A program made the position numbers and the translations under genes. Shown here piece by piece: positions 1 to 5,429 of a DNA stretch of 7,029 nt. The notes under the pieces were generated by a model. That model did not search any database and was not told the origin of the DNA. It worked only from the letters and a program-made list of their open reading frames with translations. Position 1 is the first letter of the stretch; the number at the start of each line of letters is the position of its first letter. The stretch comes from Caldisericota bacterium (GTDB lineage: Bacteria; Bipolaricaulota; Bipolaricaulia; Bipolaricaulales; Bipolaricaulaceae), in assembly GCA_013151115.1 (NCBI GenBank), contig JAADIW010000001.1:1-7029 (forward strand). The letters are read 5' to 3'.

Positions 1-536
1 ATCAAGGGCTTGAACACGTTCTTGAAACCTTCCTCGCGCTCGACCGCGGCGGAGGCGCCGGGGATCCCCTCCAGGATCACGATGCGCCAGGGGAGATCAC
101 GCTTGGCCAACGCCAGATATCGGATCAACGTCGCGGCCCCTTGCTCTGCGGCCAAGACGTTGCTGGTCCCGATATAACACACGCGCTCTCCCCCGAGGAC
201 GTCCCGGTCCACCGAGAACACGGGGACGCCGGCGGCATTGGCCTTCTCCACCGCGGGGATCAAGGCCTCGGCGTTGACGGGGTTGATGCAGATGGCATCG
301 ACACCGGCGGCGAGGGCGTCCTCCACTTGTGACAGCTGAAGGGCGGCATCATCCTGCGCGTCGTAGATCACGACCTCGGCGCCGAACTTCTCCCCCGCGG
401 CTTTGGCGCCGTCGGCTAGGGTGACGAAGTAGGGGTTCTTGAGGGTGGAGATGAAGACGGCGATGGTCGGCTTCGCGGCCCAGACGGAAATCCCCACCAT
501 CAACAACACACCCAGGATCGCGAACAGACGCTTCAT
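1..536 (-). CDS. RbsB-like sugar ABC transporter substrate-binding protein (3' end outside window)
   Basis: This encodes the first 178 residues of a periplasmic-binding protein of type 1 (Peripla_BP_4/RbsB-like), the extracytoplasmic receptor of a carbohydrate ABC importer; the gene runs off the window at base 1. It begins MKRLFAILGVLLMVGISVWA, a positive start and hydrophobic core typical of a signal peptide, with likely cleavage near VWA-AKP. The mature part starts TIAVFISTLKNPYFVTL and continues with a YDAQDD segment, INPVNAEAL, VPVFSVDRDV and EGIPGASAAVEREEGF. These match, segment for segment, the order seen in E. coli RbsB (STLNNPFF, DSQNN, INPTDSDA, IPVITLDR, GTSAARERGEGF). The ATG at 536 is preceded by AGGAGGT with 9 bases of spacing. 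The gene lies 15 bases after lacI and surely shares its transcript. The ligand is unknown: ribose, inositol and other sugars fit. The permease and ATPase genes would be expected downstream, outside the window. Confidence 0.9.
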   Translation of the reverse strand, partial: MKRLFAILGVLLMVGISVWAAKPTIAVFISTLKNPYFVTLADGAKAAGEKFGAEVVIYDAQDDAALQLSQVEDALAAGVDAICINPVNAEALIPAVEKANAAGVPVFSVDRDVLGGERVCYIGTSNVLAAEQGAATLIRYLALAKRDLPWRIVILEGIPGASAAVEREEGFKNVFKPL

Positions 537-545
537 CGGCAGCTC

Positions 546-552
546 ACCTCCT
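546..552 (-). promoter_or_regulatory. Shine-Dalgarno of the sugar-binding protein gene
   Basis: The minus strand reads AGGAGGT, a full anti-16S complement, 9 bases before the ATG at 536. Its first base is the last base of the lacI stop codon (TGA, 554-552), so the two genes are tightly packed. The strength of this site contrasts with the absence of an SD before lacI and suggests far more binding protein than repressor is made from the shared mRNA. Confidence 0.8.
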
Positions 553-1595
553 CAGGATTTGTCCCGTGGCCGGTTTCTCCGCGCCTCTTCTCCCGAGCTA
601 TCACCTCCCCTCGGCGGGGTCGATTCCCCGGGGATCAACTTAACCGGAAGCACACGCCGCTCCGCGCTGTTGTCGCCCCGCAGGAGTCGCCGCATCGCCT
701 CTTCCCCTATTTCATAGGCGGGAACGGCGACGGTGGTGAGTCGGGGACGGACCAGATCCGCGGGCAGCACGTGATCGAAGCCGGCGATGCCCACCTGGTT
801 CGGGACCGAGATGTTCAAATCCTCGGCAGCGCGGAGTGCCCCGATGGCCATAAGGTCGTTGGCGGCGACGATGGCCTCCACATCGTGGCGACGTGAGAAG
901 AGCCTGTGTGCGAGGACGTAGCCGCTGCGATAGGTAAAATCGCCGTGCAGTACGGCCACCGGTTCGACACCCGCTCCGCGTAATGCCTCCAGGAAGCCCT
1001 CCAAGCGATCCATGGCGCTGCTGACGTCGGGCGGGCCGGCGAGGTACGCGATCCTTCGATAGCCGAGGGAGAGAAGGTGGGACGCGAGGGAGGCGCTTCC
1101 GGTGCGGTTGTCGGCCTCCACCGTCGGGTATCCCTCCACCCGACGGTCGGCTACCACGATGTCCACGCCACGCCGCCGGAGGCGATGCGCTTTGGTTTCA
1201 TCGGGCCGCCCCACGGGAACGAAGACGACGCCGTCCACCCCTTCGGCGCGTAGGAGATCCCAATACCGGTTCTCCTTGTCCTCCGAGTTGTCGGAGTCGC
1301 AGATGAGGGTGGAGAGGCCGTGTTCGAACGCTACCGCGGCGACGCCGCGGGCGAGGAGGGAGAAGAACGGGTTGGAGATGTCGGGGAGTAAGATAGCGAT
1401 CACGCCCGTTTTTTTCTTGCGCAGGGTCCTCGCGGCCTTGGCCGGGGTATAGTCCAGGGCCTTGATCGCCGCCAGCACGCGCTCCTTGGTCTCGGGGCGC
1501 ATGTGTCCCGCGTCCTTGCCGTTCAACACCCGGGACACGGTACTGGGCGAAACCCCGGCCAATCTCGCCACGTCCCTGATAGTCGCCCGACCCAT
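552..1595 (-). CDS. LacI/GalR-family transcriptional regulator
   Basis: This is a 347-residue sugar-responsive DNA-binding regulator of normal length for the LacI family. The helix-turn-helix lies at residues 5-24 (TIRDVARLAGVSPSTVSRVL), followed by a hinge helix near 49-59 (YTPAKAARTLR). A periplasmic-binding-protein-like effector domain starts at about residue 64 (GVIAILLPDISNPFFS) and includes DGVVFVPV, the SLGYRRIAYLAGP stretch, AIVAANDLMAIGAL and GIAGFDHV. The final 20 residues are charged and probably disordered. The ATG at 1595 puts the helix-turn-helix at the very N-terminus, as expected. No Shine-Dalgarno is visible before it. Upstream are a consensus promoter (1628-1657) and a perfect inverted repeat (1604-1622) over the predicted start of transcription, so negative autoregulation is likely. 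The sugar-binding protein gene begins 15 bases after the stop, so the regulator most likely controls that uptake operon. The inducer is not identifiable. Confidence 0.93.
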   Translation of the reverse strand: MGRATIRDVARLAGVSPSTVSRVLNGKDAGHMRPETKERVLAAIKALDYTPAKAARTLRKKKTGVIAILLPDISNPFFSLLARGVAAVAFEHGLSTLICDSDNSEDKENRYWDLLRAEGVDGVVFVPVGRPDETKAHRLRRRGVDIVVADRRVEGYPTVEADNRTGSASLASHLLSLGYRRIAYLAGPPDVSSAMDRLEGFLEALRGAGVEPVAVLHGDFTYRSGYVLAHRLFSRRHDVEAIVAANDLMAIGALRAAEDLNISVPNQVGIAGFDHVLPADLVRPRLTTVAVPAYEIGEEAMRRLLRGDNSAERRVLPVKLIPGESTPPRGGDSSGEEARRNRPRDKS

Positions 1596-1603
1596 TTTAG
1601 GAA

Positions 1604-1622
1604 AACGGTTTCCGAAACCGTT
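1604..1622 (-). promoter_or_regulatory. LacI-family operator overlapping the lacI transcription start
   Basis: AACGGTTTCCGAAACCGTT is an inverted repeat with perfect 8-bp arms (1604-1611 and 1615-1622) and a 3-bp centre at 1612-1614. It begins 5 bp downstream of the -10 hexamer, so it would cover roughly position +1 to +19, and it ends 8 bp before the ATG. Size, AAAC/GTTT content and position all fit a LacI-family repressor site. The odd centre differs from the CG-centred operators of PurR and RbsR but has precedent in lac operators. That the adjacent gene product binds it is an inference. Confidence 0.8.
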
Positions 1623-1627
1623 ACCCG

Positions 1628-1657
1628 ATTATAAGGCCGTCGCCGCGGGGGCGTCAA
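1628..1657 (-). promoter_or_regulatory. sigma70-type promoter of lacI and the sugar-binding protein gene
   Basis: On the minus strand, TTGACG (1657-1652) is followed after 18 bp by a perfect TATAAT (1633-1628). Initiation would fall at about 1620-1622, giving a leader of about 25 bases. This is the best promoter match in the window and lies in the 95-bp gap after pfkB, so lacI and the binding protein have their own transcription start even if the IPCT-pfkB transcript also reads through. No terminator-like hairpin was found between pfkB and this promoter. Confidence 0.82.
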
Positions 1658-1690
1658 GGGGGCACCCGGTGAGTTCGGTTCAGATCGTGG

Positions 1691-2602
1691 TCATGTGCCC
1701 ACAGGGCCGTCGGCCGACCGGGGGAGCGGAAGGGTGGGAGAGATGGCGCCCCCTTGGAAGGAGGGTTCCAGGGAGGCGAGGCGGGCCAGGACCTCTTCCC
1801 GGGACTCCGGGATCCCCGAGAGCCCCACGCCCTCCACCGCCAGCGAGGCCGCCGCGGCGGCGAAATACGCGGCCTCCACGGGATCACGCGTCTCGTAGTA
1901 CCGTATCGCGAAGGCGGCCCCGAAGACATCCCCGGCCCCTGTCTCATCCACCTCCGACGCGGGCGCCGCCGGGATCCGCCCCCAGTAGTTCCCCCGGACG
2001 TAGAGGTCGGCGCCGGCCTTTCCCCGGGTGAGGAGGAAGATCCGCGCCAGCTCGGCGTAGCGCCGGATCTCCTCCCGGGTGAGCTCCTCATGGCTCGCCA
2101 CGATGAAGTCGGCCTTGCCGGCCACCTCCTCGAGCTCCTCCCAGCGTGCCTTGACCACCAACCCTTTCGGGGTGTGCCGCCGCAGCCAGCCCTGGGGGGC
2201 GATCCCCACCACCTCCGCCCGCACTAGCTCCAGGGCTTCCACCGCGCTGAACTCGCGGAGGATCGGACAGAGGTAGGCGATCTTGGGCCGGCGCCACCGC
2301 GGGGGCAACCGGTCCAGTTCCAAGTGTTCGGCCACGGCTTCCACGAACTGCACCCGGCGTGGGCCACGACGGCGGTTGACGAACACGGTGTTCTCCGGGC
2401 TCTCCTCCGCGTGTACCCTCACGCCGGGGAGAACGCTCTCGAAAGGGAAATCGGCCGCGGCGCTCGTGAAGACCGCGGCCCGGTATCCCAGGTTCCGGGC
2501 GAGGAGGGCCGCGTAGGCCGCCGAGCCGCCGGCCACCAGCCCCTCGTCGCGGACGTCATAACACACGTAACCGATGGCGAGGAACTCCGGCCTGCGGAGC
2601 AT
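1691..2602 (-). CDS. PfkB-family carbohydrate kinase, candidate myo-inositol 3-kinase
   Basis: A 303-residue ribokinase/PfkB-fold kinase that would transfer phosphate from ATP (or another nucleotide) to a sugar or polyol hydroxyl. The glycine-rich substrate motif is VAGGSAAYAALLARNLGY (residues 23-40). The PfkB C-terminal signature DETGAGDVFGAAFA occupies 219-232, with the catalytic base expected at D225. Between them are IAPQGWLR (134-141), a VASHEEL segment (168-174) where many members have an N-x-x-E-like motif, and LLTRGKAGADLY before the nucleotide loop. The open frame extends upstream to 2734, but that part overlaps the IPCT-DIPPS gene and is not kinase-like. I chose ATG 2602, preceded by AAGGGGG with 8 bases of spacing; ATG 2608 is possible. 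The gene starts 14 bases after the IPCT-DIPPS stop, so the two are probably co-translated from one mRNA. That context favours inositol as substrate, but ribose, fructose-6-phosphate-like or nucleoside substrates are not excluded. Confidence 0.85.
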   Translation of the reverse strand: MLRRPEFLAIGYVCYDVRDEGLVAGGSAAYAALLARNLGYRAAVFTSAAADFPFESVLPGVRVHAEESPENTVFVNRRRGPRRVQFVEAVAEHLELDRLPPRWRRPKIAYLCPILREFSAVEALELVRAEVVGIAPQGWLRRHTPKGLVVKARWEELEEVAGKADFIVASHEELTREEIRRYAELARIFLLTRGKAGADLYVRGNYWGRIPAAPASEVDETGAGDVFGAAFAIRYYETRDPVEAAYFAAAAASLAVEGVGLSGIPESREEVLARLASLEPSFQGGAISPTLPLPRSADGPVGT

Positions 2603-2616
2603 CGTCATCACCCCCT

Positions 2617-2937
2617 TCACGCGGTCTCTCGTCGGGCCCCAAAAACGAGCGTGAGGAAGACCCGCACGTGTGTGAGCACCGTCAGCGTCCAGAAGAGTTC
2701 TCGCACCAATCCGAGGATCACCAGCACCATGCACAGGAATACGCGCTCGTCCCGCTTCCCCGGGAGGAACCGCAAGGCGGGCACGGCCCGATACATGTCC
2801 TCCCCGGTAGCGCCACGGTATCGTTCGGTGGCGTAGCTCACGAGAACGCTTCCCAAGAGGGCCCCGGCCACCACGGGCCAGAAGTCAGCCGGGAACCCAG
2901 AGGCAAGCGCCAAGGCCATCAGGTAGACCGCGTCCAC
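2617..2937 (-). CDS. C-terminal fragment of DIPPS (CDP-alcohol phosphotransferase domain), separated by a frameshift
   Basis: This frame holds the missing end of the membrane domain begun in the gene at 3895-2885. It is open back to the break near 2990, and the residues just before 2937 read AWIDSVLDRY, continuing straight into VDAVYLMALALASG. That segment supplies the second half of the CDP-alcohol phosphotransferase signature (G-x3-D-x3-D), which the first frame lacks. Hydrophobic segments follow (DAVYLMALALASGFP, FWPVVAGALLGSVLVSYA, VFLCMVLVILGLVRELFWTLTVL), consistent with transmembrane helices. The GTG at 2937 falls inside the conserved motif and has no Shine-Dalgarno, so this is not an independent gene. 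The stop at 2617 is followed at once by the ribosome-binding site of pfkB. Confidence 0.82.
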   Translation of the reverse strand: MDAVYLMALALASGFPADFWPVVAGALLGSVLVSYATERYRGATGEDMYRAVPALRFLPGKRDERVFLCMVLVILGLVRELFWTLTVLTHVRVFLTLVFGARRETA

Positions 2938-3895
2938 GTATCGGTCGAGTACGGAATCGATCCATGCCCCCAGGGGACTGGTCCGGAGCGTCGCCGGCGA
3001 TCTCCCCGTCTACGCCGTCCAGGACCGAACTCAGTTGGTAGAGGACCGCGGCGGCGATGGGGCTGATGGCGTTGAGCGCGCCGGCGAGGATCCCGATCCC
3101 GAATGTGAGCCATGTGGCCGCCCACGGGGATACCCGCTCGACGAGAAGGGCCGAGATCCGGGTGGAGATGCGCCGGTTGATGGCCCGGGAGATGAGACCG
3201 TCCCCGGTCCCCTTTACCGCGCGGGCGATGATTAGCCGCCGCGCCCGTCGCAGATCCGCGGGGGTGTCGACGTCGGTCCAAAACCGCCCGGGGATCGGCT
3301 GGGCCGGGAGCCCGGCCCGTCTTACCACGTCCGAGAGCTCCACCGTGTCCCTCTCCGCCACTAGTTCCCCGGTGACGGCGAAGATCGAGGGATCCAACAC
3401 GAAGCACCCCGTATCGTAGGCGTCCGGTTCCGCCAGATCCTTGCCGATCTCCACGATCCGTCCGTCCCGGATCGCGACCTTGGTGGCCTCGGCGCGGTCC
3501 ACGTACCGGGGATCGGGGTCGACCGCCAGGCCCTCCCCCCGCAGGGCCTCACGCAGGAGATCAGGCCCGTAGAGGTGGTCTCCCATGAGGAGGAGGAACC
3601 TCCCGCCCACCGCCTCCCGCGCGAGGTGGAGGGAGTAACCGTTCCCCCGCTCGGGCTCGGGGTTGAGGACGAGGCGTGCGTTGAACCCGTGGGCCGCGAG
3701 GAACCCCGCGAATGCGTCCCGGTGGTCGGGGTGCACCACCAACACCACTTCCTCGATCCCCAGCGCCTGCAGGGTGGCCAACGTCCGGTAGAGGATCTCC
3801 CGCCCGGCGACGCGCAGGAGGGGTTTCGGTCCCGTGCCCCCCATGCGACGTCCCCGGCCAGCGGCCAGTATCACCGCCTGCGTTACGTTCGCCAT
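2885..3895 (-). CDS. ipct-dipps: Bifunctional IPCT-DIPPS: CTP:inositol-1-phosphate cytidylyltransferase / di-myo-inositol-phosphate-phosphate synthase (frameshifted)
   Basis: The N-terminal domain would make CDP-inositol from CTP and L-myo-inositol-1-phosphate; the membrane domain would join it to a second inositol phosphate to give phosphorylated di-myo-inositol phosphate, the precursor of the thermophile osmolyte DIP. The nucleotidyltransferase part starts AVILAAGRGRRMGG (residues 7-20) with PKPL at 23-26, then ERGNGYSL (82-89) and LLMGDHLY (102-109), which are typical of IPCT, and WTDVDT (206-211). The linker VKGTGDGLISRAINRRIS (227-244) is characteristic of the fused enzyme. The CDP-alcohol phosphotransferase domain begins near 248 and reaches DGVDGEIA (293-300). 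There the frame is lost, and it runs out-of-frame to the stop at 2885. The rest lies in the 2617-2937 frame; adding two bases restores an enzyme of about 426 residues, near the family size. ATG 3895 has GGAGGT 7 bases upstream; GTG 3904 is less likely. Confidence 0.88.
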   Translation of the reverse strand: MANVTQAVILAAGRGRRMGGTGPKPLLRVAGREILYRTLATLQALGIEEVVLVVHPDHRDAFAGFLAAHGFNARLVLNPEPERGNGYSLHLAREAVGGRFLLLMGDHLYGPDLLREALRGEGLAVDPDPRYVDRAEATKVAIRDGRIVEIGKDLAEPDAYDTGCFVLDPSIFAVTGELVAERDTVELSDVVRRAGLPAQPIPGRFWTDVDTPADLRRARRLIIARAVKGTGDGLISRAINRRISTRISALLVERVSPWAATWLTFGIGILAGALNAISPIAAAVLYQLSSVLDGVDGEIAGDAPDQSPGGMDRFRTRPIRGRGLPDGLGACLWVPG

Positions 3896-3902
3896 CGCGA
3901 GC

Positions 3903-3932
3903 ACCTCCGTGGTGGCACGATCCCAGGGAGGT
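3903..3932 (-). promoter_or_regulatory. Leader hairpin able to mask the IPCT-DIPPS Shine-Dalgarno
   Basis: On the minus strand, GGAGGT (3908-3903) is the ribosome-binding site for the ATG at 3895. A perfect complement, ACCTCC, lies 18 bases upstream (3932-3927). The loop contains a further TGG/CCA pairing that would extend the structure. In the mRNA the start region could therefore be closed by a 6-bp, mostly G-C stem. Whether this regulates translation (temperature, ligand or protein) is an inference; in a GC-rich leader a 6-bp stem can arise by chance. Confidence 0.45.
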
Positions 3933-3984
3933 CCGGTCGGGTGCCCCGGTCCCCGGGACAGGGTTCGCGATCGAGGTTCAGGAG

Positions 3985-4020
3985 AAAAAACGAAAGGAAC
4001 AGCCGTTGAGGCCGTATTCC
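3985..4020 (-). terminator. Probable intrinsic terminator of the sir2-pncC unit
   Basis: On the minus strand, GGAATACGGCC (4020-4010), loop TCAAC and GGCTGTTCC (4004-3996) form an imperfect 9-bp stem with a 2-base bulge and one G-T pair, followed by TTTCGTTTTTT (3995-3985). It lies about 107 bases past the pncC stop. Two registers of pairing are possible. Transcripts from the promoter at 4020-4049 would start inside the left arm, so the structure should stop readthrough from upstream rather than attenuate the IPCT transcript. Confidence 0.55.
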
Positions 4021-4049
4021 TTTTACCACAAAAGGCGGCCGATTGTCAA
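4020..4049 (-). promoter_or_regulatory. Promoter of the IPCT-DIPPS / pfkB operon
   Basis: A perfect TTGACA (4049-4044) is followed after 18 bp by TAAAAG (4025-4020), preceded by TGG, which makes an extended -10. Upstream, about 4055-4096 is strikingly AT-rich for this genome (TTTTATTAAAGC and CTAAATTTC on the minus strand), resembling an UP element that contacts the RNA polymerase alpha subunit. Initiation near 4013 would give a leader of about 118 bases before the ATG at 3895. The lacI-type palindrome of 1604-1622 is not repeated here, so control by that regulator is not indicated. Confidence 0.7.
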
Positions 4050-4126
4050 GTGGTATCGACGAAATTTAGAGAAAGCTTTAATAAAATGGAGCCAATAAGG
4101 TACGGGGGTGCATGTGCGCACGCGGT

Positions 4127-4594
4127 TCAGCCGCGCAGAAAATCGTGGAGGATCCGCAGGGCCTCGTGGGCTGCGGAGTGTTTGTTTCCCCTCCGCGCGC
4201 CCACGAAGCGGAACTCCCGTACGAGGACGCCGCCAGCGTGGGCGAGGGCGATGTACACCAGCCCCACCGGTTTCGTGGGGGTCCCCCCGCCGGGGCCGGC
4301 GATCCCCGTGGTGGCGATCCCGATATCCGCTTTGAGGAGTCCGCGCACCCCCTCCGCCATGGCGCGGGCGCACTCCGCGGACACCGCGCCGACGGTGGCC
4401 AGGACGTCGCCCGGGACCCCGAGCACCCGCTCCTTGACGGCGTTGCTGTATGCCACGATTCCCCCCCGGAAGTAATCGGAGGAGCCGGGGACGTCGGTGA
4501 TGAGGGAGGAGAGGAGGCCCCCCGTGCACGATTCCGCCACCGCGAGGGTCAACCCGCGTTCCCGCAGGATCCGTCCCACTTCGGCCTCGATCAT
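4127..4594 (-). CDS. pncC: Nicotinamide-nucleotide amidase (CinA C-terminal domain protein, PncC)
   Basis: A 155-residue stand-alone CinA C-terminal domain. Characterised members deamidate NMN to nicotinate mononucleotide and ammonia, returning NMN from NAD-consuming reactions to NAD synthesis in the cytoplasm. Visible signatures are AVAESCTGGLLSS (18-30, containing the conserved Ser of the active site), DYFRGGIVAYSNAVK (40-54), LGVPGDVL, VSAECARAMAEGVR and TTGIAGPGGGTPTKPVGLVYIA (95-116). The length is normal for the short form; the molybdopterin-binding-like CinA N-terminal domain is absent and nothing upstream encodes it. ATG 4594 shares one base with the sir2 stop (TGATG), a translational-coupling arrangement, and GGAGGGGG lies just upstream. 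A GTG at 4597 could also serve as start. Pairing with sir2 supports the NMN-recycling role, though some family members have no tested activity. Confidence 0.9.
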   Translation of the reverse strand: MIEAEVGRILRERGLTLAVAESCTGGLLSSLITDVPGSSDYFRGGIVAYSNAVKERVLGVPGDVLATVGAVSAECARAMAEGVRGLLKADIGIATTGIAGPGGGTPTKPVGLVYIALAHAGGVLVREFRFVGARRGNKHSAAHEALRILHDFLRG

Positions 4595-5346
4595 CACACA
4601 ACCCCCTCCAGTCCCAGCTCCCGGGCCACCGCCGCGGCCAGGGCGGCGAGGTCATCCCGTATCACCAGGGCGGCGAGGTCGTCGTAAGGGGTGGGATCGC
4701 GGTTGGCGATGACCACCACCGCCCCGTTCCGGGCCGCCAGGGGCACTAGTTCCGCCGCGGGCCAGACCTGCAACGAACTCCCCAGGACCCACAAGAGGTC
4801 ACACCGCGACACCTCCTCCCAGGCGCGTTGGAAGTCGGGGGTCAGCTGCTCGCCGAATAGTACCACGTCGGGTTTGACCAGCGCCCCGCACCCACAGCGT
4901 GCCACCCCGAGCTCGTGCACCCGCGCCGCCATCCATTCGAGCTCGTACCTCGTCCCGCAGCCGGTACACGTGCCCGTCCACGCGTTCCCGTGGATCTCGA
5001 GCACGTTGCGAGATCCCGCCTTCCGATGTAGGCCGTCGATGTTCTGGGTGATGACCCCGCGTAGCATCCCTTCCGCCTCGATACGTGCCAGGAGCCGGTG
5101 CACGGCGTTGGGCTCCGCCCGGGCCATGAGCTCGAACCGGTGCATCCAAAATGAGAAGAACTCCTCGGGACGTTCACGGAACGCCTGGACGGTGGATACC
5201 CTCTCGGGATCCCACTTACGCCACAGACCATCCGGGCCACGGAAATCGGGGATCCCGGAGGGGGTACTCACGCCCGCCCCTGTGAAGGCCCACCCGGCGC
5301 GGCTTTCCCGCAGGTACTCGGCCAACTTCTTCTCCCCCACGGACAT
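4594..5346 (-). CDS. cobB: NAD-dependent protein deacylase, sirtuin family
   Basis: A 250-residue Sir2 protein, normal bacterial length, removing acetyl or other acyl groups from lysines with NAD consumption and release of nicotinamide and O-acyl-ADP-ribose. The NAD site is shown by FTGAGVSTPSGIPDFRG (21-37), TQNIDGLH (100-107), GSSLQVWPA (189-197) and ANRDPTPYDD (214-223). The catalytic histidine is H119 in EIHG. A zinc ribbon is formed by C127-x2-C130 and C151-x-C153, the second pair using the CxCG form seen in many bacterial sirtuins. KPDVVLFGE follows at 158-166. The N-terminus and motifs resemble the Thermotoga Sir2 type. ATG 5346 is the only sensible start and has no Shine-Dalgarno; a TATACT hexamer ends 8 bases upstream, suggesting a leaderless transcript. 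pncC follows with a stop-start overlap. Confidence 0.95.
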   Translation of the reverse strand: MSVGEKKLAEYLRESRAGWAFTGAGVSTPSGIPDFRGPDGLWRKWDPERVSTVQAFRERPEEFFSFWMHRFELMARAEPNAVHRLLARIEAEGMLRGVITQNIDGLHRKAGSRNVLEIHGNAWTGTCTGCGTRYELEWMAARVHELGVARCGCGALVKPDVVLFGEQLTPDFQRAWEEVSRCDLLWVLGSSLQVWPAAELVPLAARNGAVVVIANRDPTPYDDLAALVIRDDLAALAAAVARELGLEGVV

Positions 5347-5354
5347 CAGGGGGG

Positions 5355-5360
5355 AGTATA
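5355..5360 (-). promoter_or_regulatory. -10 element of sir2-pncC (leaderless-type)
   Basis: The minus strand reads TATACT with 8 bases between it and the sir2 ATG at 5346, so initiation would fall at or within two bases of the start codon. The bases between are CCCCCCTG, the opposite of a ribosome-binding site. No convincing -35 was found; the nearest TTT-containing hexamers have 13- or 20-bp spacing. Confidence 0.5.
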
Positions 5361-5391
5361 CCCGCCCGAACGCGTGAAAGCGGAAACGAGC

Positions 5392-5420
5392 TTGTCCCAG
5401 AACTGTTGGGGGATTATCAT
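5392..5420 (+). promoter_or_regulatory. Promoter of yebC
   Basis: TTGTCC (5392-5397), a 17-bp spacer and TATCAT (5415-5420) form a good sigma70-type promoter. Nine bases separate the -10 from the ATG at 5430, so the transcript would have 0-4 leader bases, and no Shine-Dalgarno is present. With the sir2 promoter on the other strand it makes an 83-bp divergent control region. Confidence 0.65.
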
Positions 5421-5429
5421 CTTCGTGCC

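Noticed and set aside
2603..2734. Upstream extension of the PfkB kinase to a start at 2734
   Set aside because: The added 44 residues overlap the coding end of the DIPPS domain, show no kinase similarity and have no ribosome-binding site, whereas 2602 and 2608 follow AAGGGGG.
2617..2937. An independent small membrane protein starting at GTG 2937
   Set aside because: The GTG codon lies inside the conserved CDP-alcohol phosphotransferase motif. Conserved residues in the same frame continue upstream of it, so it is the separated tail of the fused gene.
3905..4126. A second copy of the LacI operator at the IPCT-DIPPS promoter
   Set aside because: The nearest resemblance is AACGGCTGTT inside the terminator hairpin; it lacks the AAACCGTT arm and the spacing of the 19-bp palindrome.
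5406..5429. Upstream TTG start for YebC
   Set aside because: It overlaps the predicted -10 element, and the family N-terminus begins precisely at the ATG of 5430 (MAGHSKW).
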